NCBI GenBank assembly: GCA_934796775.1
Contig: CAKVPH010000001.1
Coordinates: 229,743-293,742, forward strand
Reading direction: 5' to 3'
Source of the DNA: an uncultured Clostridia bacterium
GTDB taxonomy: Bacteria; Bacillota; Clostridia; Christensenellales; Borkfalkiaceae
DNA length: 64,000 bases
Shown here: one piece after another, positions 51,777 to 61,520 of the stretch
Numbering within the stretch: position 1 is the stretch's first letter
Layout: every line of letters starts with the position of its first letter
The notes under the pieces: model-generated
The model's input: the letters and a program-made list of their open reading frames with translations, nothing else
The model's database searches: none
What the model was told of the DNA's origin: nothing
Made by a program: the position numbers and the translations under genes

Positions 51777-52496
51777 TTAAAGCATTTTATTCATTTCTTT
51801 TCTTAATTTTAAAACGATCTTTTTTTCAAGTCGCGATATATATGATTGCGAAATTCCAAGCATATCCGCGACTTCTTTTTGTGTTCTTTCTTCTCCCCCG
51901 CCAAGACCGAACCGAAGCGCCATAATGCGTTTTTCGCGTTCAGGCAAAACAGATAAAGCTTTTCTTAACAATTCTTCGTCTACGGAACTTTCAATCATAG
52001 TAAAAACACAATCTCCGTCCGTACCTAAAACGTCGGAAAGCAATAATTCATTACCTTCAAAATCAACGTTAAGCGGCTCGTCAAGACTTACTTCGCTTTT
52101 AATTCTTACAATTTTTCTTAAATGCATTAAAATCTCGTTTTCGATGCATCTTGATGCATAAGTGGCAAGCTTTATATTTTTATCGGCATTAAAAGTGTTT
52201 ACCGCTTTAATAAGTCCGATAGTTCCCACCGAAATTAAATCGTCGAGATCAACCCCTGTATTATCAAATTTTCTCGCTATGTACACAACCAACCTTAAAT
52301 TATGTTCTATAAGTTGGCTTTTTACTTTTTCTTCTCCGCTAAGCAGTAAGTTTATTTTTTCTTCCTCTTCTTCTTTTGTATAAGGCTTTGGCAGAACTTC
52401 GCCGTTTCCCATATAATAAAGTCCTGCTTTTTTGCCTTTTAAGCCTATAAAATATCCAAGTATTTTTTTAAAAAAACTTTTAATGCGCTTTAACAT
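51777..52496 (-). CDS. sigE: Sporulation sigma factor SigE
   Basis: Mother-cell-specific sigma factor of early sporulation. 239 residues, usual length. An N-terminal hydrophobic/basic pro-sequence ([19 protein letters not shown]) is the part removed on activation. Region 2 contains [37 protein letters not shown] and [44 protein letters not shown] is highly characteristic of SigE. Region 4 ends with [23 protein letters not shown]. Lies 32 bp after spoIIGA, encoding the protease that processes it: the standard spoIIG operon. Confidence 0.96.
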   Translation of the reverse strand: MLKRIKSFFKKILGYFIGLKGKKAGLYYMGNGEVLPKPYTKEEEEEKINLLLSGEEKVKSQLIEHNLRLVVYIARKFDNTGVDLDDLISVGTIGLIKAVNTFNADKNIKLATYASRCIENEILMHLRKIVRIKSEVSLDEPLNVDFEGNELLLSDVLGTDGDCVFTMIESSVDEELLRKALSVLPEREKRIMALRFGLGGGEERTQKEVADMLGISQSYISRLEKKIVLKLRKEMNKML

Positions 52497-52528
52497 TTTC
52501 GCACCTCTTTTTTTATTTTTTACTATTT

Positions 52529-53344
52529 TTAAGCGAACTCACCGGGTAAAATAAGTGAATAATCGTCGGCAAACTTTATTTTTGATTCGACAATTCCTAT
52601 TTTTGCTTTAAATATTATATTTTCTTTTTCATCATAAAATACCTTTATTTTATCTAATTCATAAATTTTCATTACGCTTTTTCCGCTTGCAGTCTGAAAA
52701 TCGACTTTACCTACAAAACGCCCTTGCAATAACCCGCATTTATTCAACCTGTCCGCAAGAACAGAATCGGCAACGCAAACGGAGTAAAAATCTTTAAAAA
52801 TAATTCCGTTACCGCTATCTATAAAGCCTTGCGTTTTAAGTTTCTGCCCGTCGGCATAAAGCTCGCATTTTCTCAAAAAAGGAAAGATTTTCTTTTTGCG
52901 ATAAAAAACGCCGAAAGTTTTATATAAAATAAGATAGATTATTCCTCCAAGCAAAAGCCAGACAAAAAGCGGAATTTTGCTTTGATAAATATTGTTCATA
53001 TAATCATATTTTATGCCGGTTAAAGATGCAACGCCGTAAATTATTCCGCCAAACATAAATGTTACTAAAAAGAACAATGCGGTACGATAGAAAAAATTTA
53101 TAAAATTATCAAAACAGCCCGAAAAAAAAACCATTAAAACTCCGACTAAAATTTTGCAAATATAATTAAACGGAGCGGCAATTTTTAATATGGGTAGATA
53201 TACGGCAAAAACGGTTCCGATAAGCGCGGATATTATTCTTTTTTTTACGCCGTTTTTTTTGTTTCTTCCCACGCAGGCAAGGCTTATAATCAGATAATCC
53301 ATTACAAAATTATCGAGTATCGCATACTCTATGTAAACTTCCAT
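52529..53344 (-). CDS. spoIIGA: Sporulation sigma-E processing protease SpoIIGA
   Basis: Membrane-bound aspartic protease that cleaves pro-sigma-E. 271 residues from ATG 53344 ([20 protein letters not shown]), which aligns with the family start; the longer open frame to 53434 adds sequence made from the lysS terminator. About five membrane helices, then a cytoplasmic protease domain with GFIDSGNGI, the catalytic Asp motif. No ribosome-binding site is seen. TATAAT (53357-53352) ends 7 nt before the ATG, so the transcript may be leaderless. A TTCGAC box (53386-53381), similar to half of a Spo0A box, lies 23 bp upstream of the -10, close to the unusually wide spacing of spoIIG promoters. Confidence 0.92.
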   Translation of the reverse strand: MEVYIEYAILDNFVMDYLIISLACVGRNKKNGVKKRIISALIGTVFAVYLPILKIAAPFNYICKILVGVLMVFFSGCFDNFINFFYRTALFFLVTFMFGGIIYGVASLTGIKYDYMNNIYQSKIPLFVWLLLGGIIYLILYKTFGVFYRKKKIFPFLRKCELYADGQKLKTQGFIDSGNGIIFKDFYSVCVADSVLADRLNKCGLLQGRFVGKVDFQTASGKSVMKIYELDKIKVFYDEKENIIFKAKIGIVESKIKFADDYSLILPGEFA

Positions 53345-53351
53345 ATGTAAA

Positions 53352-53386
53352 ATTATAAATGGTTTTTGAGTAAGAAAAAAGTCGAA
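53352..53386 (-). promoter_or_regulatory. Candidate Spo0A-dependent spoIIG promoter
   Basis: Minus strand: TTCGAC (53386-53381), a 6 of 8 match to the reversed Spo0A box TTCGACAA, then a 23-bp spacer, then -10 TATAAT (53357-53352). The known Bacillus spoIIG promoter also has about 22 bp between its -35-like element and -10, and is activated by Spo0A. No sigma-A -35 is present at normal spacing. Confidence 0.5.
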
Positions 53387-53392
53387 TTCTGT

Positions 53393-53442
53393 AAAAAAAA
53401 CAAGCATTTCGTCGCACGTGAAAAAATGCAACAAAATGCTTG
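53393..53442 (-). terminator. lysS terminator
   Basis: Minus strand: CAAGCATTTTGTTGCA pairs with TGCGACGAAATGCTTG (one or two imperfect pairs) and eight U follow (53400-53393). It separates lysS from spoIIGA. Confidence 0.9.
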
Positions 53443-53465
53443 ATAATCAACCTATAGCCCGATTT

Positions 53466-55037
53466 TTAGAAATTTAACAATTCCATATATTTATTCTTAT
53501 CAACAGCAGAAAGGAATAGATAAAGTCTGGGTCCTGCATCCTGGCCGAAAAGAACGTTATAGAAAACTTTAAAGAATTTCATCTGTTTTGCCATATTTTC
53601 TTTTTTGGTAAGATTAGGATCGTTTATTATCGAATAAAGGTATGCCTGAACTTCTTTTTCTTCGATCGTATCGTGAGTTTTTACATACTCATAAAGTTGT
53701 TTTACAGCCTGTTTTTCATCTTCGTCCATCAGCGCGTAAAAAGCTGTATTTTTTTCGGGTAAAAGTTTAAAGAGCTTGGACGGCTGATGATTTACAATCC
53801 AGTTTTTAACGCGGAGAAGTCTTTCTTCGTCCTCTTTGCCAAACGAAACACCTATTTTTGCGAGCATTTCGCCAACCGATTCAGGGTTAAAATCGACAAT
53901 AGTCGCAACCGACGCTAAAACACCGAACGGAACTTTAGATCTCGACTGTTTTCCGCTTACCATGCAGTAATCGAATACCGCAGTCGTATATTCGTCAGCT
54001 TCACCGTTTTTATACGCTTCAAGACTCTTATCGAATTCGCTGTAATGCCGAATGATCGTATCGTCAAAATTGAACGCAAATCCGGTTTCGGGCGCATATT
54101 TTGCAAAAAGCCATCTTACCATATCGGGTTCGTAAACTTTTAATACTTCTGCCGGCGTAATATTATTACCTGTAGAAGAATGCATGTCGCCGAGCCCCGC
54201 AATAGAAAGCCAGCCGTAACCTTGGAAAAGCGGCGGTTCGATTCCGAAAATATTCTTTGCAACGTCGCTTGCAACGACGTAGCTTCCGCTTGCCGCGGCA
54301 TGATCTATTCCGCCCGGTTCAAAATCAACGCCTTCTACGCCCCAACGCATAGGCCAGTCAACCTTCCATACAAGCTTTATATGTCCATACTCGCGAACGC
54401 GGACGGTTTCGGTTTTCCCGCACGATTTACAGCGATAGGTTAATTCCTCGCCGTCGTCAGAAACGGAGATTACTTCGGTAACGTCTTTATTGCAAGCTGA
54501 ACAATAAATGTTTACGGGGGCATATTTTTCTCTTTCTTCCGCATTTTCGTCCTGAGTTTTATACTTTAAAAGCACGTCATAAATACGTTTCCTGTTTTTT
54601 AAAGCAAAAACAATTCCGTCAGCATATTTATTTGCCGTATATTGTTTAGCCTGATATCTGTAATCGGGATGTATATCGAGCTCTTCTAAGGATTTTTCAA
54701 ACTCTTTTTCGTTATACTCTGCATATGAAGAATAAACACCATGCGGATCCGGAATTTCAGCATAAGGCATACCAAGATATTTATCAAAACCTTCGCTGAT
54801 TGCGGCGATGTTGGACGGAACTTTTCTAAGCCTGTCAAATTCATCCCACGAGAATAAAAGCCTTGCTTTTTTTCCAAGTTTTTCAAGCGCGCGAACAACG
54901 TAATAACTCGTTGCAATATCGCGGAAATTTCCTATATGAACCGAACCTGAAGGACTAATACCCGCAGCGCAAACGTATTCTTCCTTATCGGGTTTTTTCT
55001 CAATAATTTCTCTTGCTAATTTCTCAGCCCAATGCAT
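53466..55037 (-). CDS. lysS: Lysyl-tRNA synthetase, class I
   Basis: 523 residues. Charges tRNA-Lys. The HIGH motif appears as SGSVHIGNFRD, the KMSKS-equivalent region as HSSTGNNITPAEVLK, and there is a zinc ribbon CSACNK...CKSCGK. FSWDEFDRLRKVP is typical of class I LysRS. Most Bacillota use class II LysRS; class I is mainly archaeal but occurs in scattered bacteria, so this is a useful lineage marker. AAGGAGG precedes the ATG. It appears to end the parE-parC-hypothetical-kinase-lysS series, with a strong terminator after it. Confidence 0.95.
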   Translation of the reverse strand: MHWAEKLAREIIEKKPDKEEYVCAAGISPSGSVHIGNFRDIATSYYVVRALEKLGKKARLLFSWDEFDRLRKVPSNIAAISEGFDKYLGMPYAEIPDPHGVYSSYAEYNEKEFEKSLEELDIHPDYRYQAKQYTANKYADGIVFALKNRKRIYDVLLKYKTQDENAEEREKYAPVNIYCSACNKDVTEVISVSDDGEELTYRCKSCGKTETVRVREYGHIKLVWKVDWPMRWGVEGVDFEPGGIDHAAASGSYVVASDVAKNIFGIEPPLFQGYGWLSIAGLGDMHSSTGNNITPAEVLKVYEPDMVRWLFAKYAPETGFAFNFDDTIIRHYSEFDKSLEAYKNGEADEYTTAVFDYCMVSGKQSRSKVPFGVLASVATIVDFNPESVGEMLAKIGVSFGKEDEERLLRVKNWIVNHQPSKLFKLLPEKNTAFYALMDEDEKQAVKQLYEYVKTHDTIEEKEVQAYLYSIINDPNLTKKENMAKQMKFFKVFYNVLFGQDAGPRLYLFLSAVDKNKYMELLNF

Positions 55038-55126
55038 AGTTTTATAACCTCCTTAAACAATTCGATAAACAATTTTTAAATTTACCGATTGCAAATGTTT
55101 GTATTTTTATTCATTAAAATTAAAGT

Positions 55127-55687
55127 TCACCGCGTTTTTTTGCCGCCATTATATGCTTCAATCATTTTTTGCATAACTTCGTCGGCACTTAAATTTGTAG
55201 TATCTATAACGCAGTCGTAATTGTTCATATCAAGAATATCTACGCCGTAAAAATCTTTAAAACGCAGTCTTTCGCTATTGCGCCGTTCTGCAATTTTTCG
55301 GATAGCTTCTTCTACAGAGCCGTATTGCTCGTTATTTCTGCCCTCTTCAACAATTCTTTTTGCGGCTTCTACCGGATCAACGCTCAAATAAAAGCTGAAA
55401 GTTGAAGGAACAAAGAAAAAACCAAGCCTTGAATCGAGTATAAGCCCACCCTCTTTACTTTCGTAAGCTTTCTGATAATCGTCAAAAACCTTATCGTACT
55501 CCGGCTTACCTTCGATAAATTTATTGAATTCGCAAGTAGTCATACCAAACTCAGCGGCTTTATTACGTTGAATTTTTCCGAGCGTAACATGTTCAACGCC
55601 GTATTTTTCGGCAAGCATACCTGCAACAGTAGATTTTCCGCTACCAAGATCTCCCGTAATTGAAATTCTGAAATTATTCTGCGTCAT
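55127..55687 (-). CDS. Cytidylate kinase-family nucleotide kinase
   Basis: 186 residues. P-loop ITGDLGSGKSTVAGML near the N-terminus, LILDSRLGFFFVP, and the lid-like RRNSERLRFKDFYGVD. Archaeal-type cytidylate kinases look similar, with a short N-terminal region. It likely phosphorylates CMP/dCMP or a related small molecule; the precise substrate is uncertain. Its ATG overlaps the stop of the upstream hypothetical gene by 4 nt (ATGA). It precedes lysS by 89 bp. Confidence 0.82.
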   Translation of the reverse strand: MTQNNFRISITGDLGSGKSTVAGMLAEKYGVEHVTLGKIQRNKAAEFGMTTCEFNKFIEGKPEYDKVFDDYQKAYESKEGGLILDSRLGFFFVPSTFSFYLSVDPVEAAKRIVEEGRNNEQYGSVEEAIRKIAERRNSERLRFKDFYGVDILDMNNYDCVIDTTNLSADEVMQKMIEAYNGGKKTR

Positions 55688-56457
55688 TCTATCTTTAAGC
55701 CCTGTCCGTTTGCAAAATTTATAACAGTCGCGAACAGCTCCTTCTTAAGTTTTATGCGGTCATAGTCACACAGTCCGCATGTTACCGAGTATATTTTATA
55801 TACTTCATTCAAAATCTTTTGAGTTCCTTCCTTTTTAAAATGAACGTCGGTGGCGATAGTCATTTTTAATGCAAAAGGAAGAACGGAAATTTCATTTTGT
55901 GATTTAGATCCGTAATACTCATCCGATTTTTTGCCTTCTTTTATTTTATTGCCGAAAAGTGCAACGTACTCTTTTTTTGCTTCACTGCTTAAAGACTTAA
56001 AATTAAGATTATGGTTTAAAAGTGAAATTATGTAGTCGTTAAATCCGATCAGAACGCTTTCTTTTGATTGCAAGCCTTTGGCGTTTGCAAAATATTTATC
56101 GTAAATTTCCTGAACTATATTAAAGCATTCGTTCAATGATTTTTCGATCCGAGTGCATTGCTTTTTTAGATCGACTTTTTTATTACTTCCGGATTTTAAG
56201 TCTTTTACGGCTTTATTTTTTTTATCGTTTAAAAGCGTTTTTAAAGGCTGCTTATTGCCGGTTTTTATAGCTTCAGGCTTTATTTGTTGCGCTGATTCAA
56301 CCTTTACGCTTTCTTTGTGTTCATTAACCTTTTTCGGCACATCGTCGGAATTTTTTTCAGCTTTCAAGCTGTTATAAATTCCTGTTGAAACGTTCGTATT
56401 TGTTTTTTGCCTGTTTAATCTGTCCGTGGCTGCCGACAGCTTAACGTTGCCTGGCAA
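55684..56457 (-). CDS. Hypothetical protein following parC
   Basis: About 257 residues; no family recognised. The N-terminal 90 residues are polar and lysine-rich, probably disordered ([20 protein letters not shown]). A helical C-terminal domain follows (about 100-257; [73 protein letters not shown]). The start is uncertain: TTG 56457 overlaps parC by 17 nt, while an open frame continues to 56661 inside parC with no ribosome-binding site. TTG 56367 behind AGGA is another option. Coupled to the downstream kinase through ATGA. Confidence 0.6.
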   Translation of the reverse strand: MPGNVKLSAATDRLNRQKTNTNVSTGIYNSLKAEKNSDDVPKKVNEHKESVKVESAQQIKPEAIKTGNKQPLKTLLNDKKNKAVKDLKSGSNKKVDLKKQCTRIEKSLNECFNIVQEIYDKYFANAKGLQSKESVLIGFNDYIISLLNHNLNFKSLSSEAKKEYVALFGNKIKEGKKSDEYYGSKSQNEISVLPFALKMTIATDVHFKKEGTQKILNEVYKIYSVTCGLCDYDRIKLKKELFATVINFANGQGLKIE

Positions 56458-58897
56458 TAGGAATAATTTTTTCAGGCTGACATACCCCAAGTCCCGGGAT
56501 TTGTTTACCTTTGGTAGTTCTGTTTTCAACAACAACTTTTTGACTGTCGGAATAATAAACCGTTCCGAGTCTGTCGAAAATAGCAAAATCAAAGGCTTCT
56601 CCGCCCATAAGCCATTTAACATATACCACGCATTCATTAAGAGCCGAATCGCCGAGTTCAACGAGTTTTACGCCTTTTCTGGCACGTGATAATTTTGTTA
56701 TCGTTCCGAGTATAACGCGTTTGAACGTTCCAAAACTGGTTGCAACAAATATTTCACCGTTAAAGTCATCATCAACTTGAGCCGCATAAATAACTTTATC
56801 GTCATCGGCAAGCTCTATACCTTTTACACCTGTAGCAATTCTGCCTTGCGACGGAATTTCGCTTTGTGCATACAAGCAAATACCTTTTGCCGTAGCAAAG
56901 AAAAGTTCTGCGCCATTTCTTACGCTTTCTACAGAGAGCAATTCGTCGCCGTCTTTAAATTTGAGAGCAACAAACGGACTCTTAGGAGCAAAATAATCAT
57001 CCCACGGCGATAACTTAACCATACCGCCCGTAGTAAAGAAAATGAGCTGTCCGTTGGTTTCGTCGTCTACAGCAAATAGCGAAACAGGTCTTTCGCCGCC
57101 TATCTTTTTATAGATCTGATCGAATCTTACGCCTTCGTCGGATTTGCCTTTAGCTTCGGGAATAAGTTCGGGATCAATTTTAAAGCAATTTCCGAAATTG
57201 GTAAAGGCATAAACCGTCTGCCTTGAATTAACCTTACATAAAACGGAGAAAATATCCTTTTTGCTCGGTTTTTCTTCGGAACATATCTTTTTAAAATTGC
57301 TTTCTTTTATTTTTCTTATAAGTCCGTCAGACGTAATACCCAAAACGTAATTTTCAAGAGGTTTTACGTCGTCGAATTTTTCTATAATAACTTCTTCCGG
57401 CGAATTGAAAATAGCAGTTTTTCTGTCGTTACCGTATTTCTTTTTAATCTCGCGCATTTCGCTCTTTACGAGATTATTCTGCATTCTCTTGCTGTCTACT
57501 ACTCTCTGTAAATAGTCAATACGCTCTTTAAGCTCTTTAAGCTCGTTTTGCAGACTTACTACTTCGAGTTTTGTAATTCTTGCAAGCCTTAAATCAAGTA
57601 TAGCCTGAGCCTGCTTTTCGGTCAAAGCAAACGCATCTTGCAAGTTTTTGCGAGCAGTTGACGTATCCTGCGAATTTTTAATGATTTTTATTACTTCGTC
57701 GATATTAGTGACGGCAATAATCAAACCTTCCAGAATATGTGCGCGTTCTTTCGCTTTTTCAAGTTCGAATTTAGTACGGCGAAGTATAACGTTGCGTTGA
57801 TACTCGACGTAATACGAAAGAATCTTTATAAGTCCCATTTGTTGGGGCTTACCGTCCGCAATGGCAACCATGTTAATGCCGTAAGAAACGGCAAGGCCGG
57901 TATTTTTATTCAAAGCCGCAATGACTTTATCAACGTCTGCGTCTTTTCTTATTTTTATGACGGCACGCATTCCCTTTCTGTCGGATTCATCGCACACTTC
58001 GGTTATTCCGCTGAGGGCTTCTTTGCTGTTTTCCGCCATATCGTATATCTTTTTAAGTAATTGCGCCTTGTTGGTCTGATAAGGAAGCTCTGTAACAATT
58101 ATTGCTCTGTCTGCTTCAGAACCGCGTTTTTCGTTTTCAAGACGCTCTACGCGCATTTTTGAGCGTATCTGAATTTTTCCCCTGCCGGTTTCATACGCTT
58201 TTTTAAGTTCTTCGCCCGCAATTATGTAACCGCCGGTAGGAAAGTCCGGTCCTTTGATAATCTGCATAAGCTCTTCAAGCTTGATTTTAGGATTATCGAT
58301 TACAGCGCAGGCTCCGTCTATAACTTCGCTTAAATTATGAGGCGGAATATTTGTTGCAAGCCCTACAGCAATTCCGGATGCGCCGTTTACCAGAAGATTA
58401 GGAAATCTTCCGGGCAGTGTTGCAGGCTCTTTTAAAGAATCGTCAAAGTTTAAATCCCAGTTTACGGTATCTTTATCTATATCGCGCAAAAGTTCGAGAG
58501 CAAGAGGTTGAAGTTTAACTTCGGTATAACGCATTGCGGCAGCCCCGTCTCCGTCAACGGAACCAAAGTTTCCGTGACCTGAAACAAGCATTTCCCGCAT
58601 ATTGAAAGGCTGAGCAAGTCTTACCATTGCGTCATATACGGAAGTATCGCCGTGCGGGTGATATTTAGCAAGGCAATCGCCTACAACTCTCGCGCTTTTT
58701 TTATAATCTTTATCGGGGAACATCCCCTGATCGTACATCGAATAAAGTATTCTGCGCTGAACAGGTTTTAAACCGTCTTCCACTCGGGGAAGCGCTCTGT
58801 CAAGTATTACATATTCGGCATACGGCATCATACAGTTGTGCAGTACGGTTTCCAACGAATCGGTAACTATACCGTTTTTCTTTTCTTCGATTTCCAT
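56441..58897 (-). CDS. parC: Type IIA topoisomerase subunit A, ParC-like
   Basis: 818 residues. Breakage-reunion domain with [20 protein letters not shown] and the catalytic Tyr in AAAMRYTE. The C-terminal beta-pinwheel has blades such as [12 protein letters not shown] and [14 protein letters not shown]. The GyrA box (QRRGGRG type) needed for negative supercoiling is absent at the first blade ([17 protein letters not shown]), which, together with the adjacent subunit B gene, favours topoisomerase IV over gyrase. The [11 protein letters not shown] stretch is gyrase-like, so the naming keeps some doubt. AAGGA precedes the ATG. 82 bp after parE. Confidence 0.9.
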   Translation of the reverse strand: MEIEEKKNGIVTDSLETVLHNCMMPYAEYVILDRALPRVEDGLKPVQRRILYSMYDQGMFPDKDYKKSARVVGDCLAKYHPHGDTSVYDAMVRLAQPFNMREMLVSGHGNFGSVDGDGAAAMRYTEVKLQPLALELLRDIDKDTVNWDLNFDDSLKEPATLPGRFPNLLVNGASGIAVGLATNIPPHNLSEVIDGACAVIDNPKIKLEELMQIIKGPDFPTGGYIIAGEELKKAYETGRGKIQIRSKMRVERLENEKRGSEADRAIIVTELPYQTNKAQLLKKIYDMAENSKEALSGITEVCDESDRKGMRAVIKIRKDADVDKVIAALNKNTGLAVSYGINMVAIADGKPQQMGLIKILSYYVEYQRNVILRRTKFELEKAKERAHILEGLIIAVTNIDEVIKIIKNSQDTSTARKNLQDAFALTEKQAQAILDLRLARITKLEVVSLQNELKELKERIDYLQRVVDSKRMQNNLVKSEMREIKKKYGNDRKTAIFNSPEEVIIEKFDDVKPLENYVLGITSDGLIRKIKESNFKKICSEEKPSKKDIFSVLCKVNSRQTVYAFTNFGNCFKIDPELIPEAKGKSDEGVRFDQIYKKIGGERPVSLFAVDDETNGQLIFFTTGGMVKLSPWDDYFAPKSPFVALKFKDGDELLSVESVRNGAELFFATAKGICLYAQSEIPSQGRIATGVKGIELADDDKVIYAAQVDDDFNGEIFVATSFGTFKRVILGTITKLSRARKGVKLVELGDSALNECVVYVKWLMGGEAFDFAIFDRLGTVYYSDSQKVVVENRTTKGKQIPGLGVCQPEKIIPIARQR

Positions 58898-58979
58898 TTC
58901 GTTATCCTTGAATTATCTTTGGCAAAAGCAGACTTTTGTATTCTTACTCTTTTTTTGCCGGGTAAGAAGCAGCGGTAGC

Positions 58980-60929
58980 TCAGATTCCGAGCTTGTCCTT
59001 AAAGGAATCCACTTTATTAAAGTCGGCATACTCCTGAATATATTTTTTTCTGCCTTCCACGGCTTCGCCCATTAAAGTGGTAATCATTCTGTCCGCTTCG
59101 GCGGCATCTTCAAGCGTTACCTGAAGCATAACGCGGGTTTCGGGATTCATTGTAGTTTCCCAAAGCTGTTCGGGGTTCATTTCTCCAAGCCCTTTATAGC
59201 GTTGCAAAGAATATCCGCGTCCTACTTTATCTATTTTTTGCTGAAGTTCCGTATCGTCGTAAGCGTACTCTACAACGTCCTTTTTATAGACCTTGTAAAG
59301 CGGCGGCATACCTATATAAATATGACCTTCCTGTAAAAGCTGCTTCATGTAACGGAAGAAGAACGTCAATAAAATCGCTCTTATATGCGCTCCGTCCTGA
59401 TCCGCATCCGATAATATAATAACCTTATGATAATTGAGCTTTTTTATATCAAATTCACTGCCTATGTTAGTGCCGAGCGCACTTATAAGCGAAAGCATTT
59501 CTTCGTTTTCCAAAACTTCTTTCGCGTTCTTTTTTTCTACGTTCAAAGGTTTTCCGCGAAGAGGAAGTATTGCCTGATGCTGACGATCTCGCCCTTGTTT
59601 AGCACTGCCGCCTGCCGAATCACCCTCAACTATAAACAATTCGTTAAGTTCCGACGTACGCGACGAACAGGAAGAAAGCTTGCCTACAAGTTTTTTTACG
59701 TCAAGCTTATTCTGCTTGCGGATTAAATCTCCCGCATCAGATCTTGCTTTTCTTACTTTTGCCGCACCTACGGCTTTATCAACTATTACGGAAAATATTT
59801 TTTCCGTCTTGCGTTCTTTAAGTAAATTGTTAAGTCCTTCTATTGTGGCTTTCCTTACGGCTGCGTTTGCCTTTGAGTTGCCGAGCTTTGCCTTTGTTTG
59901 ACCTTCGAACTGAGCGTCTTTCATTTTTATAGAAAGAATAACGGTCAGCCCCTCGCGGAAATCTTCGCCTACAAGCTTTTCTTTAACGCGCTTGTTATTC
60001 TGTGCAAAAGCGTTTAAAACAGTCGTAAAACCCGTTTTAAAGCCTGTTTCATGCTCTCCGCCTTCACCGGTCGGGATATTGTTCACGAACGAACAAAGAT
60101 TTTCGGTATAATCGTCGTTATGCTGAATCGCTATTTCAACCTTTATTTCGTCTTTTTCGTCAGATATGTATAAAGGTTCGGGATATAACGTCTTTTTGCC
60201 TTCGTTAAGGTATTTTACAAAGTCCTTTATTCCGCCTTTGTACTGAAAATGTTTTTCGACAATTGCTTCGGGATTTCTTTCGTCGGTAAAATCTATGGTA
60301 AGCCCCTGATTTAAGAACGCAAGTTCACGAAGTCTTTTTATAATCATATCGTCGTTGAATTCGACGGTTTCAAAAACTCTCGCGTCCGGTTTAAAGCGCA
60401 CAAACGTTCCGCGTTTTTTTGTTTTCTTTTTTAAATCGGCAAGATGCCCTTTGGGAATTCCCGACAAAATCTTGCCCCTTTTATTAGCATAACTCGAAAA
60501 CTCCATTCCGTAAGTAGTTTTTCCGTTATAAACTTCAACTTTAAGCCATTCCGAAAGCGCGTTTGTAACCGATGCTCCTACGCCGTGCAATCCGCCCGAA
60601 TAGCTGTAGTTTGCATGGTCGAACTTTCCGCCTGCATGGAGTTGCGTAAATACAACTTCTACGCCCGAAACTTTTGCTGTCGGATGTTCGTCGATAGGAA
60701 TGCCGCGTCCGTCGTCTTCTACCGACGCAGAACCGTCGGCATAAAGAATCACCTGTATTTTTTTCGCATAGCCGTTAGCCGCTTCGTCTACTGCGTTATC
60801 GACTATCTCCCACAATATATGATGAAGACCTTTTATGTTGGTCGTTCCTATATACATTCCGGGACGCATCCTTACGGCATCGAGTCCTTCAAGTATTTTA
60901 ATATCCGAAGACTTGTAATCCTTTGCCAT
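58980..60929 (-). CDS. parE: Type IIA topoisomerase subunit B, ParE-like
   Basis: 649 residues. GHKL ATPase: LEGLDAVRMRPGMYIG, EIVDNAVDEAANG (catalytic Glu), DDGRGIP, and YSYSGGLHGVGASVTNALS. TOPRIM metal site: ELFIVEGDSAGGSAKQGRDR and ILSDADQDGAHIR. C-terminal RYKGLGEMNPEQLWETTMNP is a family signature. With ParC it forms the heterotetramer that decatenates chromosomes. GGGGG precedes the ATG; consensus promoter at 60992-60964. Called ParE rather than GyrB from its partner. Confidence 0.93.
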   Translation of the reverse strand: MAKDYKSSDIKILEGLDAVRMRPGMYIGTTNIKGLHHILWEIVDNAVDEAANGYAKKIQVILYADGSASVEDDGRGIPIDEHPTAKVSGVEVVFTQLHAGGKFDHANYSYSGGLHGVGASVTNALSEWLKVEVYNGKTTYGMEFSSYANKRGKILSGIPKGHLADLKKKTKKRGTFVRFKPDARVFETVEFNDDMIIKRLRELAFLNQGLTIDFTDERNPEAIVEKHFQYKGGIKDFVKYLNEGKKTLYPEPLYISDEKDEIKVEIAIQHNDDYTENLCSFVNNIPTGEGGEHETGFKTGFTTVLNAFAQNNKRVKEKLVGEDFREGLTVILSIKMKDAQFEGQTKAKLGNSKANAAVRKATIEGLNNLLKERKTEKIFSVIVDKAVGAAKVRKARSDAGDLIRKQNKLDVKKLVGKLSSCSSRTSELNELFIVEGDSAGGSAKQGRDRQHQAILPLRGKPLNVEKKNAKEVLENEEMLSLISALGTNIGSEFDIKKLNYHKVIILSDADQDGAHIRAILLTFFFRYMKQLLQEGHIYIGMPPLYKVYKKDVVEYAYDDTELQQKIDKVGRGYSLQRYKGLGEMNPEQLWETTMNPETRVMLQVTLEDAAEADRMITTLMGEAVEGRKKYIQEYADFNKVDSFKDKLGI

Positions 60930-60963
60930 TTCTACCCCCGTTTAAAGCATTAAATAATAAAAT

Positions 60964-60992
60964 ATTATAACACATATTTCAATAATTTACAA
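60964..60992 (-). promoter_or_regulatory. parE promoter
   Basis: Minus strand: -35 TTGTAA (60992-60987), 17-bp spacer, -10 TATAAT (60969-60964), about 35 bp before the parE start. It probably drives the parE-parC series. Confidence 0.78.
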
Positions 60993-61063
60993 GAGTTATT
61001 TCGGCGCATAAATAATATTTTATTGCTATTTGCTAAATTTTTATGCTTTTTTAAAAATAAATA

Positions 61064-61090
61064 CGCCCTGAAAGCAATCAGAGCGCAAAT
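61064..61090 (-). terminator. Weak terminator after the LysM gene
   Basis: Minus strand: GCTCTG pairs with CAGGGC (one G-U) around an eight-base loop, followed by GUAUUUAUUUUU. A modest stem; plausible end of the LysM transcript. Confidence 0.45.
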
Positions 61091-61124
61091 AATACCGCAA
61101 ATAATATTTATACAACCAAAACTT

Positions 61125-61457
61125 TTAACGAATATTTTTCTTTTCGGGCAATTCTATAAGCATAAACGGATAAAAGTACGAAGTTTCGTTCAGTTTATAC
61201 AATTCATCAGCCGAAACGTTGTACTTTGCCGCCAACTTATCGGCACTATCCGAAGGTTTAAAAATATATAACGGATTTTGCCCTTTTTCTATATACAAAA
61301 CCGTATGCGGAATAGGCGGCGAAGTAAGCCTGTTCAATAAAACAATTTTATGTACGGTAGTGCCATACCTTAAAGCTATGTCAAATAAGCTTTCGCTCTT
61401 TGCAACTCTGTGAAAAATTTTTTCCGACTCACAAAACGGATATAATAACTTTCTCAT
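61125..61457 (-). CDS. Small protein with two LysM repeats
   Basis: 110 residues. Two LysM-type repeats: about 15-60 (FHRVAKSESLFDIALRYGTTVHKIVLLN) and 65-105 (LYIFKPSDSADKLAAKYNVSADELYKLNE). LysM modules bind N-acetylglucosamine in peptidoglycan. No signal peptide is visible, so it may be a spore-coat or mother-cell protein, as for some short LysM proteins. Divergent from spoVB with about 63 bp between starts. Weak ribosome-binding site. Confidence 0.8.
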   Translation of the reverse strand: MRKLLYPFCESEKIFHRVAKSESLFDIALRYGTTVHKIVLLNRLTSPPIPHTVLYIEKGQNPLYIFKPSDSADKLAAKYNVSADELYKLNETSYFYPFMLIELPEKKNIR

Positions 61458-61520
61458 ATTCCGAATATATTATACGGAAAGAAATAATATGCCACGAAAA
61501 CATATTCGATCGGCAAATAC

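Noticed and set aside
53345..53434. 30-residue extension of SpoIIGA
   Set aside because: Runs through the lysS terminator and the promoter; the family start MEVYIEY is at 53344.
56458..56661. Extended N-terminus of the hypothetical gene inside parC
   Set aside because: The extra 68 codons lie wholly inside parC in another frame, begin with TTG without a ribosome-binding site, and look like a shadow translation.
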